Source: Pseudogulbenkiania subflava DSM 22618 (GTDB lineage: Bacteria > Pseudomonadota > Gammaproteobacteria > Burkholderiales > Chromobacteriaceae). Taken from it: DNA of 64,000 nt. Numbering within the stretch: the first letter of the stretch is position 1; every line of letters starts with the position of its first letter. The position numbers and the translations under genes were made by a program. The stretch is taken from positions 62,001 through 126,000 of the forward strand of contig NZ_FXAG01000012.1 of the NCBI RefSeq assembly GCF_900177275.1, read 5' to 3'. Positions 30,957 to 42,593 of this stretch are shown here, in pieces. The notes beneath the pieces were generated by a model. It saw nothing but the letters and a program-made list of their open reading frames with translations. It was not told where the DNA came from and did not search any database.

Positions 30957-31212
30957 GAACCACTCCGCATCAGGCGGTGGTGCCGCTGCCGCTCGGTGGC
31001 CGGACGTACTGCGCGCCAATCCGGCGCTGCGCCAATCCCTGTGAGCCGATCCCTGTGAGCCGATCCATCGCTGAGCCAATCTAAAGATTGGCACGCAGAG
31101 ATTGGCTCAGCGATACGGAATCCTCATAGACTCTGTGTCCATTCCGGTGCCGCTGGGCTGGTAGCACTCAACCTGCTTTCGCTCGCTCGCCTACTGTGGC
31201 AGGTTGACGCCT
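30957..31212. repeat. Palindromic intergenic repeat, copy B (convergent gap)
   Basis: Fills most of the 280-bp space between convergent stops of the membrane-protein gene and elaA. Its left end resembles copy D (AGGCGG, GGCCGG, GTACTGCG). The centre has ATCGCTGAGCCAATC pairing with GATTGGCTCAGCGAT and an inner CCAATC-TAAA-GATTGG hairpin. Its right end, CAACCTGCTTTCGCTCGCTC, matches copies C and D. It contains a perfect 14-bp tandem duplication at 31037-31064. Confidence 0.75.
31037..31064. repeat. 14-bp tandem duplication inside repeat copy B
   Basis: Unit CCCTGTGAGCCGAT occurs twice head to tail with no mismatch. Confidence 0.85.
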
Positions 31213-31236
31213 GATCGGGAAGGCGGGACTGAAGTC

Positions 31237-31704
31237 TCACTCGTCGAGCGGGCGGCGCATGTCGACGTGCAGGATGCCGCCGTCGTCGTAGGGTTCGGAC
31301 ACGCGCTCGAAGCCGAAGTGGACGTAGAAGTCCTGGGCGTAGGCCTGCGCCGACAGCATCATCGGCGCGCCGGGAAACAGCCGCGCGGTGCGCAGCACGG
31401 CCTCGGCCATCAGCTGGCGGCCGACGCCGCTGCCGCGCCAGTCCGGTTCCACCACCACGCGGCCGATGGCGGCGGCGTCCGGGTATTTCCGTTCCGGCGC
31501 GATCAGCCGGGCGTAGGCCACCAGCCTGCCCTGGCCGTCGCGGCCGGTCAGATGCCAGCAATCGAGGTCGGTGCCGTCGATGTCCTCGTAGATCGAGCGC
31601 TGCTCGACCACGAACACCCGGCCGCGCAGCTGCAGCATTTCGTACAGGGTGTGCAGAGTGAAGCCGTCGAAACGGTGGCATTGCCACTGGATGAAGCTGG
31701 CCAT
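31237..31704 (-). CDS. elaA: ElaA-type GNAT N-acetyltransferase
   Basis: A 155-residue protein of the ElaA group. [22 protein letters not shown] is the typical N-terminus. The GNAT acetyl-CoA loop is in [20 protein letters not shown], and [22 protein letters not shown] follows. GGAGG eight bases before the ATG at 31704 fixes the start; the longer frame to 31833 runs across the parC start and is rejected. The acceptor substrate of ElaA proteins is unknown. Divergent from parC. Confidence 0.88.
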   Translation of the reverse strand: MASFIQWQCHRFDGFTLHTLYEMLQLRGRVFVVEQRSIYEDIDGTDLDCWHLTGRDGQGRLVAYARLIAPERKYPDAAAIGRVVVEPDWRGSGVGRQLMAEAVLRTARLFPGAPMMLSAQAYAQDFYVHFGFERVSEPYDDGGILHVDMRRPLDE

Positions 31705-31777
31705 AGTACAATCCTCCCCGATCAATTCCGACAACCAACATACCATGACATGCGCCTTGGCGCGTGTCCGGCCCGCC

Positions 31778-34153
31778 ATGGACAACAACGACCTCTTCGC
31801 AGACGATATCGCCGAGCCTGCCGTGGCCGGCACTCCCCCCGCCGCGCCGCCGCCGCCCGTCGCCGACGGCGACGCCGGCGAGTGGATTCCGCTCGACCTG
31901 TACGCCGAGCGCGCCTACCTCGAATACGCCATGAGCGTGGTCAAGGGCCGTGCGCTGCCCGAAGTGGCCGACGGCCAGAAACCGGTGCAGCGCCGCATCC
32001 TGTACGCCATGCGCGACATGGGCCTGACACATGGCGCCAAGCCGGTGAAATCGGCGCGCGTGGTCGGCGAAATCCTCGGTAAATACCACCCGCACGGCGA
32101 CAGCTCGGCTTATGAGGCGCTGGTGCGCATGGCGCAGGACTTCACGCTGCGCTACCCACTGATTGACGGTCAGGGCAACTTCGGCTCGCGTGACGGTGAC
32201 GGCGCGGCGGCGATGCGTTACACCGAAGCGCGCCTGACACCGATCGCCGAACTGTTACTGTCCGAGATCGACATGGGCACGGTCGACTTCGTGCCCAACT
32301 ACGACGGCGCCTTCGACGAGCCGGCACTGCTGCCGGCCCGGCTGCCGATGGTGCTGCTCAACGGCGCCTCCGGTATCGCGGTCGGCCTCGCCACCGAGAT
32401 TCCGCCGCACAACCTGACCGAGGTGGCTGGCGCCGCCGTCGCCCTGCTCGACAACCCCGAACTCAGCACCGCCGAGCTGATGGCTTACGTGCCGGGGCCG
32501 GACTTCCCCGGCGGCGGCCAGATCATCACTCCGGCCGAAGACATCCTCGCCGCCTATGAAAGCGGCCGTGGCAGCGTGCGCGTGCGCGCCAAGTGGGAAG
32601 TGGAAAAACTGGCGCGCGGCCAGTGGCGCGTGATCGTGTCCGAGCTGCCGCCGGGTTCCTCTGCCCAGAAGGTGCTGGCCGAGATCGAGGAAGCGACCAA
32701 CCCCAAGGTCAAGGCTGGCAAGAAGGCGCTGACCCAGGAGCAGCAGAACCTGAAGAGCCTGATGCTGTCGCTACTGGACCGCGTGCGTGACGAATCCGAT
32801 AGCGAGCAGCCGGTGCGGCTGGTGTTCGAACCCAAGTCGAGCCGGCAGGACCCGAACGAGTTCATCAACGTGCTGCTGGCGCAAACCAGCCTCGAGGGCA
32901 ACGCCTCGCTCAACCTGGTGATGATCGGGCTCGACGGCCGCCCTGGCCAGAAGGGGCTGAAGCCCATCCTCGCCGAGTGGCTGGATTTCCGCCGCACCAC
33001 GGTGACGCGCCGCCTCGAGCATCGTCTCTCCCAGGTGGACAAGCGCATCCACATCCTCGAAGGCCGGATGATCGCCTTCATCCACATCGACGAGGTGATC
33101 CGCGTCATCCGCGAATCGGACGAGCCCAAGCCCGACCTGATCAAGGCCTTCGGCCTGACCGAAATCCAGGCCGAGGACATCCTGGAAATCCGCCTGCGCC
33201 AGCTGGCGCGGCTGGAAGGCTTCAAGCTGGAGAAGGAGCTGTCCGAACTGCGCGAGGAGCGCGAAGGGCTGCGCCACCTCCTGGCCACGCCCGATGCACT
33301 CACCGGGCTGATGCGCGACGAGATCCAGGCCGACGCCGCCAAGTACGGCGACGCGCGCCGCAGCGAGATCAAGGCCGCCGAGCGCGCGGTGCTGACGCAG
33401 ACCATCGCCGACGAACCGGTCACCATCATCCTGTCGCAGAAGGGCTGGATCCGCGCCCGCGTCGGCCACAACGTCGATTTGAGCGCGCTTTCCTTCAAGG
33501 ACGGCGACGCGCTCGCCACCGTGGTGGAAACGCGCACCGTGTGGCCGGTCATCGTGCTGGATTCCAAGGGCCGCGCCTACACCGTCGATCCCGCCGTGGT
33601 CCCGACCGGGCGCGGCGACGGCGTGCCGGTGGCGTCGCTGGTCGAGCTGCAGGACGGCGCCAAGCCGGCGCAGCTGTTGTCCGGTCCGGACAGCACGCGC
33701 TTCGTGCTGGCCAACTCCGGCGGCTACGGCTTCATCGCCAAGCTCGGCGACATGGCCGGGCGGGTCAAGGCCGGCAAGGCGTTCATGACGCTGGAGGACG
33801 GCGAGAGCGTGCTCCCGCCGCTGGCCGTGCCGTCTTCGGCCAACCTGGAGGCGCTGCGGCTGGTGGCGGCCGCCGACAACGGCCGCCTGCTGGCGTTCCC
33901 GGCCGGCGAGCTGAAGGAACTGGCCAAGGGCCGCGGCCTGATGCTGATGCAGCTGGGCGAGGGCGAAGCGCTCACCGCGATCGGCCTCGTCGGCGGCGAT
34001 AAGGCGCTCTTGGCGGCGCAGTCGGTGCGCGGCAAGCAGAGCGAGGAGAAGATCGCGCTCGCCGAGTACGACGGCAAGCGCGCGCGGCGCGGCCAGCTGC
34101 TGCCGAAGAAATGGCTGGTGACGGCCATCGTCGATCCGGCCGGACGCGCATGA
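31778..34153 (+). CDS. parC: DNA topoisomerase IV subunit A
   Basis: A 791-residue type IIA topoisomerase subunit. [20 protein letters not shown] and [15 protein letters not shown] form the DNA-binding core; catalytic Tyr148 lies in [19 protein letters not shown] is intact. The short C-terminal domain lacks the GyrA box, so this is ParC, not GyrA. It decatenates daughter chromosomes with ParE, which is not in the window. The N-terminus is ~28 residues longer than E. coli ParC; an in-frame ATG at 31745 is an alternative start. The stop overlaps the pilS-like ATG. Confidence 0.92.
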   Translation: MDNNDLFADDIAEPAVAGTPPAAPPPPVADGDAGEWIPLDLYAERAYLEYAMSVVKGRALPEVADGQKPVQRRILYAMRDMGLTHGAKPVKSARVVGEILGKYHPHGDSSAYEALVRMAQDFTLRYPLIDGQGNFGSRDGDGAAAMRYTEARLTPIAELLLSEIDMGTVDFVPNYDGAFDEPALLPARLPMVLLNGASGIAVGLATEIPPHNLTEVAGAAVALLDNPELSTAELMAYVPGPDFPGGGQIITPAEDILAAYESGRGSVRVRAKWEVEKLARGQWRVIVSELPPGSSAQKVLAEIEEATNPKVKAGKKALTQEQQNLKSLMLSLLDRVRDESDSEQPVRLVFEPKSSRQDPNEFINVLLAQTSLEGNASLNLVMIGLDGRPGQKGLKPILAEWLDFRRTTVTRRLEHRLSQVDKRIHILEGRMIAFIHIDEVIRVIRESDEPKPDLIKAFGLTEIQAEDILEIRLRQLARLEGFKLEKELSELREEREGLRHLLATPDALTGLMRDEIQADAAKYGDARRSEIKAAERAVLTQTIADEPVTIILSQKGWIRARVGHNVDLSALSFKDGDALATVVETRTVWPVIVLDSKGRAYTVDPAVVPTGRGDGVPVASLVELQDGAKPAQLLSGPDSTRFVLANSGGYGFIAKLGDMAGRVKAGKAFMTLEDGESVLPPLAVPSSANLEALRLVAAADNGRLLAFPAGELKELAKGRGLMLMQLGEGEALTAIGLVGGDKALLAAQSVRGKQSEEKIALAEYDGKRARRGQLLPKKWLVTAIVDPAGRA
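33835..33845 (-). repeat. Uptake-like word inside parC
   Basis: Exact GGTTGGCCGAA on the - strand within coding sequence (Ser-Ser-Ala-Asn-Leu region near the C-terminus). Confidence 0.65.
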
Positions 34154-35709
34154 TCGAGCTGCCGCGTTCGCTCACGCTGCCTTCGGCCAACGCGCTCAGG
34201 TTGTTCAACGCGTTCCGCGGCACCATCGTGCTGGTGCTGCTGCTGGTGTCGCAGCTGCACGGCTTCGACGGCGAACCCTTGCTGGTGGCCGGGCCGGCGT
34301 TCTACAGCTGGGTGCTGGCCTACTCCATCCTGATCGGGCTGTGGCTGTCGCTCGGGCGCGGCCCGCTGGCGCACGGCGTGCAGGTCACGCTGGGGGTCAG
34401 CGTCGATATCGTCATGATCGTTGCGCTGATGGCGCTCAATGGCGGCGTGAGAAGCGGTTACGGCGTGTTACTGCTGCCTTACCTGGCGGTGGCCGGTCTG
34501 CTGGCGTCGGGGCGCTACGCGCTGTTCTACGCCGCGCTGGCCAGCCTGGCGCTGCTGGGAGTCACGCTGTACGACATCCTGGCGCTGAACGGCACCACCG
34601 GCGAACTGGTACAGGCGGCGCTGTTGGCCAGCGCCGGTTTCGTCACCAGCGTCACTACCCACCAACTGGCCCGGGTGGCGCGCGAGTCGGAGCAACTCGC
34701 CGCGGCGCGCGGCAGCGAGATCGCCCAGCTCAACCGCCTCAACGAGCTGGCCCTGCAGAGCCTGCGCGAGGCGGTGCTGGTGCTCGACCAGGAAGGTCGG
34801 GTGCGCCAGTTCAACGATGCCGCCACGCGCCACTTCGGCCTGGTCGAGCGTGGCAAGCTGCTGCCCGAGTTGGCGGCGCCGGTGGCGCACTGGCGCCAGG
34901 ACGGCTCTCCCTTGCTGGCGCGGCCGGTGCAGCTCAACGCCCAGCCCCATCCGCTGATCGGGCGCATGGTGCCGATCCTGACCGGGGAGACCCCGACGCT
35001 GCTGCTGTTCCTGCGCGAGACGCGCGAGCTGGCGGAAGAGGCGCGCCAGCTCAAGCTGGCGGCGCTGGGGCGGCTGACGGCCAATATCGCCCACGAAATC
35101 CGCAACCCGCTGGCGGCGATCAGCCACGCCGCCGAGCTGTTGGGCGAGGACGCCGTCGACCCTTCCACGCGGCGCCTGACGACGATGGTGCGCGACAATA
35201 CGCGGCGCATCGACCGCCTGGTGGAAGAGGTGCTGGCGCTCAACCGACGCGACCGGGTGCGCCCCGAGGTGCTGCGCCCGGCGACGGTGCTGGCCGAGCT
35301 GGTGGAGCAGTTCGTGCTCGGCGAAACCGCCGCCGCCGGGCGCATCATCACCACCTTCAACAGCCCGCGCGCCATGATCTTCGACCGTGGCCACCTGGCG
35401 CAGATTGTCGGCAATCTGCTGGCCAACGGCTGGCGTTACTGCCAGCGCCATACCGGTTCCCTGCGCATCGAGGTCGACGAGAGCGAGAGCGCGCTGTTGA
35501 TCGACGTGGTGGACGACGGGCCCGGCGTCGGCGCCGAGCACCAGTCCCGCCTGTTCGAACCGTTCTACACCACCGAAAGCAGCGGCACCGGCCTCGGGCT
35601 CTACATCGCCCGCGAGCTGGCCGAAGCCAACGATGCCCTGCTCGCCTACCTGAGTCCGGGCGGACGTTTCAGACTGTACTGCCGGAAAGCCTATGACCAA
35701 AACCCTTAA
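34150..35709 (+). CDS. pilS: PilS-like sensor histidine kinase
   Basis: A 519-residue kinase. The N-terminal ~180 residues hold about six membrane helices, the layout of PilS. A PAS-like segment follows (~205-285), then HisKA with His315 in [20 protein letters not shown] and HATPase with [10 protein letters not shown] and GTGLGLYI. PilS proteins monitor pilin in the inner membrane. The ATG overlaps the parC stop (ATGA) and the next regulator overlaps its end by 17 bp, so parC-pilS-pilR are translationally linked. Assignment to pilin control is by family architecture. Confidence 0.85.
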   Translation: MIELPRSLTLPSANALRLFNAFRGTIVLVLLLVSQLHGFDGEPLLVAGPAFYSWVLAYSILIGLWLSLGRGPLAHGVQVTLGVSVDIVMIVALMALNGGVRSGYGVLLLPYLAVAGLLASGRYALFYAALASLALLGVTLYDILALNGTTGELVQAALLASAGFVTSVTTHQLARVARESEQLAAARGSEIAQLNRLNELALQSLREAVLVLDQEGRVRQFNDAATRHFGLVERGKLLPELAAPVAHWRQDGSPLLARPVQLNAQPHPLIGRMVPILTGETPTLLLFLRETRELAEEARQLKLAALGRLTANIAHEIRNPLAAISHAAELLGEDAVDPSTRRLTTMVRDNTRRIDRLVEEVLALNRRDRVRPEVLRPATVLAELVEQFVLGETAAAGRIITTFNSPRAMIFDRGHLAQIVGNLLANGWRYCQRHTGSLRIEVDESESALLIDVVDDGPGVGAEHQSRLFEPFYTTESSGTGLGLYIARELAEANDALLAYLSPGGRFRLYCRKAYDQNP

Positions 35710-37039
35710 TCGCCGCGTGCTGGTCGTCGACGACGAGCCGGACATCCGCGAACTGCTGGAACTGACGCTGATCAAGATGGGGCTGGAGGTGGTCACCGCC
35801 GCCAGCGTCGGCGACGCCTGCCGCCAGCTGTCGCGCCAGCCGTTCGACCTGGCGTTGACCGACATGCGCCTGCCGGATGGCGAAGGGCTGGCGGTGGTCG
35901 AGCACATCGGCCAGGCCGGGCTCGACGTGCCGGTGGCGGTGATCACCGCCTACGGCAGCGCCGACAACGCGGTGGCGGCGATGAAGGCCGGCGCCTTCGA
36001 CTACCTGCAAAAGCCGGTCAGCCTGGCGCAGCTGAGGACGCTGGTGCAGTCGGCGCTGGCGCTGGAGGGGCGCACGGCCGGCGGCGCCGTGGACGGCACG
36101 GTGCGGCTGGCGGGTGAATCGCCGGCGATGCAGGAGGTGCGGCGGCTGATCGAGCGGCTGGCGCGCACCCAGGCCGCGGTCTACATCCACGGCGAGTCCG
36201 GCACCGGCAAGGAGCAGGCGGCGCGGCTGATCCACGAGCAGGGGCCGCGCGCGGCGCGTCCGTTCGTGCCGGTCAACTGCGGCGCCATCCCGGAAAACCT
36301 GATGGAGAGCGAATTCTTCGGCCATCGCAAGGGGGCCTTCACCGGCGCCGACAATGAGCGCGACGGCTTCTTCCAGCAGGCCAACGGCGGCACGCTGTTC
36401 CTCGACGAAGTGGCCGACCTGCCGCTGGCGATGCAGGTCAAGCTATTGCGCGCGATCCAGGAGAAGCGCGTGCGCAAGCTGGGCGGCGGCCCCGAGGAGG
36501 CGGTCGACGTGCGCCTGTTATGCGCCACCCACCACGACCTGGCGGCGCTGGTCGACAGCGGCGCGTTCCGCCAGGACCTCTACTACCGCCTCAACGTGAT
36601 CCAGCTCACCATGCCGCCGCTGCGCGAGCTGCGCGAGGACATCCCGCTGTTCGTCGGCCGCCTGCTGGAGCGGCTGGCCGGCGACGGCGCCCGCCCGCGC
36701 CTCAGCCCGGACGCGGTGAAGGCGCTGTTGGGGTACAACTATCCCGGCAACTTCCGCGAACTGGAAAACATCCTCGAACGCGCCGCGGCGCTGGCCAGCG
36801 ACGGGCGGGTGGACGTGGCCGACCTGCAGTTGTCCGATGCCGCATGCAGCGAGGGCGGCGCTGAGCCGCCGGTGGCGGGCGGAGGCGAAGGGCTGCAGGA
36901 GTACCTCGACCGCGTCGAGCGCGACGCCATCGTCAAGGCGCTGCAGGCGACCCGTTTCAACCGCACCCAGGCGGCCAAGCTGCTCGGGGTCAGCTTCCGC
37001 TCGTTGCGCTATCGCCTGGAGCGGTTGGGCATCAAGTAG
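35693..37039 (+). CDS. pilR: PilR-like sigma-54-dependent response regulator
   Basis: A 448-residue NtrC-type activator: receiver domain with Asp57 (LTDMRLPDG), AAA+ domain with Walker A GESGTGKE near 167, the sigma-54-contact loop GAFTGA near 214 and Walker B GGTLFLDEVADL, and a Fis-type C-terminal HTH (TRFNRTQAAKLLGVSFRSLR). It pairs with the overlapping kinase gene and would activate RpoN promoters such as that of pilA, which is not in this window. A hairpin of inverted uptake-like words follows nine bases after its stop. Confidence 0.88.
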   Translation: MTKTLNRRVLVVDDEPDIRELLELTLIKMGLEVVTAASVGDACRQLSRQPFDLALTDMRLPDGEGLAVVEHIGQAGLDVPVAVITAYGSADNAVAAMKAGAFDYLQKPVSLAQLRTLVQSALALEGRTAGGAVDGTVRLAGESPAMQEVRRLIERLARTQAAVYIHGESGTGKEQAARLIHEQGPRAARPFVPVNCGAIPENLMESEFFGHRKGAFTGADNERDGFFQQANGGTLFLDEVADLPLAMQVKLLRAIQEKRVRKLGGGPEEAVDVRLLCATHHDLAALVDSGAFRQDLYYRLNVIQLTMPPLRELREDIPLFVGRLLERLAGDGARPRLSPDAVKALLGYNYPGNFRELENILERAAALASDGRVDVADLQLSDAACSEGGAEPPVAGGGEGLQEYLDRVERDAIVKALQATRFNRTQAAKLLGVSFRSLRYRLERLGIK

Positions 37040-37048
37040 CCCCGCCCG

Positions 37049-37087
37049 GGTTGGCCGAAGCCGGGCTGTCTCGGGGTTCGGCCAACC
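37049..37087. terminator. Hairpin of two inverted uptake-like words after pilR
   Basis: GGTTGGCCGAA (37049-37059) and its exact reverse complement (37077-37087) make an 11-bp perfect stem with a 17-nt loop, nine bases after the pilR stop. No T-run follows. Inverted pairs of DNA uptake words at gene ends serve as terminators in Neisseria; the same use is inferred here. Confidence 0.65.
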
Positions 37088-37254
37088 TGGCCGGGCAAGC
37101 CCCGGGTCATCCAGGACCATGACAGCATCTGAAGCGGGGTGGTGATGAGTCGCTGTCGGCTCTCCGTCGCCATGCCAAACGGCTAATTTTCTTGCTTCGG
37201 CGCCCGCTTCACGTCCATCATGGAGGCTCAAGCCCCATGCTGAGGTGCTACCGA

Positions 37255-37980
37255 ATGAGTGTCGACTTTGCCAGACTCAAGGTCTTGGTGGTGGACGACC
37301 AGATTCTGATCCGAACCCTGATGACGCAGGCCCTGCGCAATATGGGCCTGCGCCCGGAGGCCATCCTGCAGGCGGCCGACGGTGCTGCCGCCATTCGCAC
37401 CCTGGATATCCGCCAGGTCGACCTGGTGCTGTGCGATATCCAGATGGACGGCCTGGACGGTATCGGACTCTTGAAAGAACTGCGCTGCGGGCAGACCGCC
37501 AACCCGTCCAACCTGCCCTTCATTTTCCTGTCCGGGCACGCCGACCGCAGCAACGTGCTGGCCGCGGCGCGCCTGCACGCCGACGGTTTCATCGTCAAAC
37601 CACCCAAGCCGGCCGACGTGGAAAAGGCGATCGAACTGGCCATGACCAAGCCGCGGCCTGAGGCGGACCCGTTCCGCTATTTCGTGGTGTCGACCAGCTC
37701 TGGTCAAGTGCAGCACCTCAGCCAGCCCCACGCCTCCACCCTGCTCGAACACGCGGCGCTGGACGAGCATCACCATGCTGCCGGCACCCTGCTGCCTCTG
37801 GAGGGGGTCAAGCCCGGCATGGTGCTGGCACGCGATCTGACCAATCTGTCCGGCCACCTGCTGCTGCCCAAGGGCACCCGCATCACCGCCACCCAGCTTG
37901 CCGCCTTGCGCAACTTCCGCGACCGCTACGGCGTCAGCCATCTTTCCATCGTGGAGCCTGACCAGCCGGGTCGGGACTGA
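37255..37980 (+). CDS. Response regulator with uncharacterised C-terminal domain
   Basis: A 241-residue protein. Residues ~8-135 form a receiver domain (VLVVDDQ; phospho-Asp in VLCDIQMDGLDG; SGHADRSN; KPPKPADVEKAI). The C-terminal ~100 residues (LLPLEGVKPGMVLARDLTNLSGHLLLPKGTRIT) resemble the short domain that follows receivers in some HD-GYP-type proteins, but no HD-GYP is present. In-frame ATGs at 37219 and 37237 are possible; 37255 fits the receiver N-terminus. Its stop is three bases from the hybrid-kinase start, so it is the probable partner of that kinase. Confidence 0.8.
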   Translation: MSVDFARLKVLVVDDQILIRTLMTQALRNMGLRPEAILQAADGAAAIRTLDIRQVDLVLCDIQMDGLDGIGLLKELRCGQTANPSNLPFIFLSGHADRSNVLAAARLHADGFIVKPPKPADVEKAIELAMTKPRPEADPFRYFVVSTSSGQVQHLSQPHASTLLEHAALDEHHHAAGTLLPLEGVKPGMVLARDLTNLSGHLLLPKGTRITATQLAALRNFRDRYGVSHLSIVEPDQPGRD

Positions 37981-37983
37981 GCC

Positions 37984-40900
37984 ATGACCGACGGCAAGGG
38001 GCGCTGGACGCAGACGGTTGCCATCGGCCGGGCGGTGGTGCTGGTGGTGATCGTGCTGGGCGTGCTGCAGGGGCTGGCCTCCTACCTGCTGCTCCAGGAC
38101 TCGCTGCACCAGTACCGCCGTGCCCAATGGCTGGACGACCTCAACCGCGCCTCGCACCAACTGTTCCTTGCCGCCGACTTTCTGGAACGGGAAGGCGCCC
38201 AGACCCGCATCCTGCTGGTGCGTGCGCAGCCGCCGGGGCGCTACGAGCTTCCCGAGTTGCAGCGCCTGCGTCAGCAGGGCGACCGGGCCTTGGCCGAGGC
38301 GCTGCACAGAGTGGAGATGCTGGAAGGGACGAAGGACCGGGCCAACCTGGCCGCGATCCGCCAGCGTTATGACCATCTTGCCAAGCTGCGCAGCGAGATC
38401 GACCGTTATCTGCAACATCACCCTGGCCGGGCCGACGAAAGCCTGGCCTTCAGCTGGCAACTGGCCAGCAACCACCTGTTCGAAAGCATCGACGCCGAAC
38501 TCGCCAACCACTCGTACCGCCTTGGCGACGATGACAACGAGTTCCTGAGCCGGCTTGCCGGGGTCAAGTTCAATGCCTGGCTGCTGCGCCGTGCGATCGG
38601 CAGCGAAGGGTCGGCCCTGCTGATGCGCCTCGAGCTGAAACGGCGCCTCAACGCCAGTGACGAGGCCGACCTGGCGTCCCAGCGCGAACGTGGCCTGCTG
38701 ATGCTGGAGCTGTTGCAGAGCAATATCCGCTATCTCGGTCCGGGCGAGCTGTCGCAGCGACTGACCAAGCTCAACGCGGCGACCTACCAGCTGTTCCGCA
38801 TGAGCAACGCGCAACTTGCCGAATTGCAGGGCGCGGCGGCCTCGCTGCCGGTCAGTGGGGTCTATGTGGAGGCCATACGCCGGGCGCACGACGAAGTGCT
38901 GTTCCTGTTCGACGACGCCTCCCGGCTGGCGGAATCGACGCTGGAGGAGCATCGTCAGGCGCTTTATCGCGAGCTGCAGCTGACGGTGTTCGCCTCCCTG
39001 CTGGCGTTCGCGCTGTACGCGGCGCTGCTGTTCGCCGTGATGCGCCGCATCCTGCGCCCGCTCCGGCGCCTGCAGCAGGTGCTGGACGCCACCCGCGACG
39101 CCATCCTCACGGTTAACGATGATGGCATCATCCAGATGGCCAACGTGGGGGCCGAGACGCTGTTCGGCTATCGTCGCAACGAACTGCCGGGGCGGGCGTA
39201 CGGCGAGCTGCTGGAGCTGGCGCCTGCCGCGCCGCCGGAGGACGCCGTCGCACCGGAGCATGTCGAGACCCGCTTGCAGGGGGTCGGTATCCGCCGCGAC
39301 GGCAGCCGCTTCTTTACCGGCGTCACCTTGAGCGGCATGGCGCGAGGGCGCTTCGGGCGCCATTCCCGTCGCTTGCTGGTGGTGCGCGACGAGCACGAAC
39401 AACGCCTGGCGGAAATGGCGCACGCGCGCAGCCTGGCCCTGCTGTCGGCGATCTCCGAAGTGACCTCGCTGCTGCTGGCCAATCGTGCCCGCCTGCACGT
39501 TTTCACCCGGCTGCTGGCGCTGTTTCTCGAATTCTGCCATGCCGCCGAGGGTGGGCTGATCGTGGTCGAACCCGATCCGGACGGCGGCCAGCGCTTCCGT
39601 TTCCTGGCCCGGCAAGGATGCCGCGACACTCAGGCCTGGGACGTTCTGCTGGATTCGCTCTCCGAACTGCTGGTGATGGCCGACGGCCACATGGAGCGGG
39701 AAATCGGGGGGGCGCCGTGGTGGCTGCTGCCGGTCCGGCAGGAACAGCGGCTGGTGGCGCTGGTGTGCCTGAAAGCACCGGACCGGGACGCCATGGTGCA
39801 GGTGCAGGACGCCCTGCTCGCGGCGTTTGCCAGCATCATGGGCTTCTACGCCGAAGAAAACCGCCGCAAGGCATCGGAGCAGCGGCTGCGGACCGTGTTG
39901 CAGGAAGAGGAGGCCGTGTACGCGGCCTCGCCGGTCGGCTTGCTGCGCATCGACGAAGACTTCCGGATACTGCGCGCCAACCACGCGGCGGAACAGCTCT
40001 TCGGCACCGCACGCGGCGGCTTGCTGCCGTTGCATCTGTTCGAACTGGTCGCCGACCAGCAAATCTGGATTCCGCTCGGGCAGGCGTTGTGCAGCGCACG
40101 CGAACAGGGCGGCCGCGTGCAGTATGAGGCGGAATGCCTGCGCAGCAACGGCATGCCGGTGTGGGTGCTGATCGAGGGGCAGGCCCTGCACGGCGAGAGT
40201 GTCCAGGGCGGCATGATTCTGGCCTGCCTCGACATCACCGAGCGCAAGCTGGCCGAGTTCGCCCTGCAGCAGGCGCGCGACGAGGCGGCGGAATCCCGCC
40301 ACCAGCTGCTGGGAGCGATCGAGTCCATTTCCGAGGCCTTCGTGTTGTACGGCCCGCACGATCAGCTGCTGCTGTGCAACCAGCGGTTCGCCGACCTGGT
40401 CAGCGAGGGACGGTCGTCCGACGCCCTGCTCGGCATCTCGTTCGAGGACACGGTATGGGCGATGCTGCAGCGTGGCGAGCGTCCCGAGCCGGGTTTTGAC
40501 GCCGAGCAGTGGCTCGCCGAGCGGGTGCATCGCCACCGTATGGGCGCCTCGTCCTTTTCGCTGCAGCTGGGCGAGGCGTGGTGGCAGATCAACGAACGGC
40601 AGATTCCCGGGCGCGGCACGGTCGGGGTCTGGGCCAACATCACCGCGCTCAAGCAGCAGGAGGCGGAGCTGATCGAGGCTTGCCGTCAGGCCGACAGCGC
40701 CAATCATGCCAAGAGCGCCTTCCTGGCGGCGATGAGCCACGAGATCCGCACGCCGATGAACGGCGTGCTGGGCATGGTCGAGCTGCTGGCGCTGACCCCG
40801 CTCGATTCCGAGCAGCGTGACGCGGTGGACACCATCCAGGAGTCGGCCAAGACCCTGCTGCGCCTGATCGACGACATCCTGGATTTTTCCAAGATCGAGG

Positions 40901-42243
40901 CCGGCCGGCTCGACCTCTCGCCCGAGGCGGCGTCGGTGGCCGACATCGTCGCCCAGGTGCATGGGCTGTACCAGGAAAACGCCCGGCGCAAGGGGCTATG
41001 GTTCACCACCTGGGTCGACGATCGGGTGGCACCCTGCCTGTTGCTGGATTCACTGCGGCTACGCCAGATCCTGCAGAACTTCGTCAGCAACGCGCTCAAG
41101 TTCACCCAGCAAGGCTCGGTCGAGATTCGCGTCTCGCTGCTGGCGGAGGACGCGCTGGCCCAGACCCTGCGTTTCGACGTCGTCGACACCGGCATCGGCA
41201 TGACCGCCGATACGGTGGCGCGCCTGTTCGAGCCGTTCACTCAGGCCGAGAGCGATACCACCCGCCGCTTCGGCGGTACCGGGCTGGGGCTGGCCATCTG
41301 CCGACGCCTGGCCAGGCTGATGGGAGGGGAAGTCGGTCTCGACAGCGAGCCGGGGCAAGGCAGCTGCGCCACGCTGACGCTGTCGGCGGCGGTGGTGGCG
41401 GCGCCAGCCGCGCCGGTGGCCGACGCTCCGTTCCCGCCCCTGGGCCTCGACCGCGCGGCGCTGGCCGGTTTCAAGCCGATCCTGTTCGTCGAGGACAACC
41501 CGACCAATCGCAAGCTGGGACAGAAGCAGCTGGAGTTGCTGGGCTACCCGGTCGAGGTGGCGGAAGACGGCGTGCAGGCCTTGCAGCGCTGGCGCAGCGG
41601 GCACTTCTCGCTGATTCTGACCGACTGTCACATGCCGGTGATGGACGGCTATCAGCTGGCACGCGCTATCCGCCAGCACGAGCAGCTTGGCGAGGGCGGC
41701 GGCCGGATTCCGATCGTCGCCTGTACCGCCAACGCCGGCAAGGAAGAGGCCGACCGCGCGCTGGCGGCCGGCATGGATGATTTTCTCACCAAGCCGCTCA
41801 ACCTGGCCCAGCTTGGCGGGATGCTGGAGAAGTGGCTGTGCAGTCCGGTCGTGGCGGACAAGGCGGCGGTTGTGCCCGGCCGGGAGCCGGCGGCGCCGAA
41901 AGGCGAGCCGGTGGAGCGCTCCGCCCTGGCGGTCTACAGCAATGGCGACCGCATGCTGGAATGGGAAATCCTGCAGGACTTCCTGCAGAGCAACCTGGAA
42001 GACGTCGCCGCGCTGCGCGCCGCGGTAGACGCGAACGACAGCGCGCGCGTGGCATGGGCCGCGCACCGCATCAAGGGGGCCAGCCGCATGGTCGGGGCCA
42101 TGGCGCTGGGTGCGGTGGCCGAGACGCTGGAAACGGCCGCACGCCGGCCGGAACCGGGCGAGTTCGCGGCCGCGATGGCGGACTTCGAGGCCCGGTTGCA
42201 GGAATTCACCGACTGGCTGGAGGCGGAAGGCCAGTCGGCCTGA
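37984..42243 (+). CDS. Multidomain hybrid sensor histidine kinase with receiver and HPt
   Basis: A 1419-residue phosphorelay kinase. A membrane helix (~15-37), a ~290-residue periplasmic domain and a second helix (~330-352) are followed by a PAS (~365-460), a GAF-like segment (~475-620) and two PAS domains (~640-900). HisKA follows with His919 ([14 protein letters not shown]), HATPase (GTGLGLAI), a receiver with Asp1214 ([12 protein letters not shown]) and a C-terminal HPt with His1361 ([13 protein letters not shown]). All relay residues are intact, as in BarA/EvgS-type kinases. The final acceptor is likely the receiver protein encoded three bases upstream. The signal is unknown. Confidence 0.9.
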   Translation: MTDGKGRWTQTVAIGRAVVLVVIVLGVLQGLASYLLLQDSLHQYRRAQWLDDLNRASHQLFLAADFLEREGAQTRILLVRAQPPGRYELPELQRLRQQGDRALAEALHRVEMLEGTKDRANLAAIRQRYDHLAKLRSEIDRYLQHHPGRADESLAFSWQLASNHLFESIDAELANHSYRLGDDDNEFLSRLAGVKFNAWLLRRAIGSEGSALLMRLELKRRLNASDEADLASQRERGLLMLELLQSNIRYLGPGELSQRLTKLNAATYQLFRMSNAQLAELQGAAASLPVSGVYVEAIRRAHDEVLFLFDDASRLAESTLEEHRQALYRELQLTVFASLLAFALYAALLFAVMRRILRPLRRLQQVLDATRDAILTVNDDGIIQMANVGAETLFGYRRNELPGRAYGELLELAPAAPPEDAVAPEHVETRLQGVGIRRDGSRFFTGVTLSGMARGRFGRHSRRLLVVRDEHEQRLAEMAHARSLALLSAISEVTSLLLANRARLHVFTRLLALFLEFCHAAEGGLIVVEPDPDGGQRFRFLARQGCRDTQAWDVLLDSLSELLVMADGHMEREIGGAPWWLLPVRQEQRLVALVCLKAPDRDAMVQVQDALLAAFASIMGFYAEENRRKASEQRLRTVLQEEEAVYAASPVGLLRIDEDFRILRANHAAEQLFGTARGGLLPLHLFELVADQQIWIPLGQALCSAREQGGRVQYEAECLRSNGMPVWVLIEGQALHGESVQGGMILACLDITERKLAEFALQQARDEAAESRHQLLGAIESISEAFVLYGPHDQLLLCNQRFADLVSEGRSSDALLGISFEDTVWAMLQRGERPEPGFDAEQWLAERVHRHRMGASSFSLQLGEAWWQINERQIPGRGTVGVWANITALKQQEAELIEACRQADSANHAKSAFLAAMSHEIRTPMNGVLGMVELLALTPLDSEQRDAVDTIQESAKTLLRLIDDILDFSKIEAGRLDLSPEAASVADIVAQVHGLYQENARRKGLWFTTWVDDRVAPCLLLDSLRLRQILQNFVSNALKFTQQGSVEIRVSLLAEDALAQTLRFDVVDTGIGMTADTVARLFEPFTQAESDTTRRFGGTGLGLAICRRLARLMGGEVGLDSEPGQGSCATLTLSAAVVAAPAAPVADAPFPPLGLDRAALAGFKPILFVEDNPTNRKLGQKQLELLGYPVEVAEDGVQALQRWRSGHFSLILTDCHMPVMDGYQLARAIRQHEQLGEGGGRIPIVACTANAGKEEADRALAAGMDDFLTKPLNLAQLGGMLEKWLCSPVVADKAAVVPGREPAAPKGEPVERSALAVYSNGDRMLEWEILQDFLQSNLEDVAALRAAVDANDSARVAWAAHRIKGASRMVGAMALGAVAETLETAARRPEPGEFAAAMADFEARLQEFTDWLEAEGQSA

Positions 42244-42593
42244 GCCGGCGCACACGCTGGTCCGTGTCGCCATAAAAAAGCTCATGGTCAGCCGGAGCTT
42301 CGGAAGAACAGGTCGCTGACACATACTGACTTTGAAGCCTGGCACGAATCTATCCGGATGCTTGACGGGCAGCTCAGCCCGATCCTTGCCGTGAGCCGCT
42401 CCTGACGGCCCTCAAAAAGCCCTCAGTCTGAAGACTGTTTTGTTGGTCAGGTTGTCCGTCAGGCCGTGGGCCGGTGGTCATCATCAGTGTCTGCCGTCGC
42501 AAAAGCAGGCCTTCATTCGCCGCCGGGATGCTCCACGGCGGTTTTGCTTCTAAACCGAGGTGCCGGGCTGTGGGCGATGCTAGACCTTGGCGA
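42244..42593. other. Gene-free stretch with several hairpins
   Basis: No convincing coding frame. It holds AAGCTC/GAGCTT (42280-42296, T-run if read leftward), CAGTC-TGAA-GACTG followed by TTTT (42424-42441) and CCGCCG/CGGCGG followed by TTTT (42520-42545). The last two look like weak rightward terminators after the hybrid kinase. The rest is unrecognised, possibly decayed mobile-element DNA next to the IS110 relic. Confidence 0.5.

Noticed and set aside
37228-40962. A 1244-codon open frame on the - strand
   Set aside because: Antisense to the receiver and hybrid kinase genes, which have full domain signatures; its composition is typical of a shadow frame.
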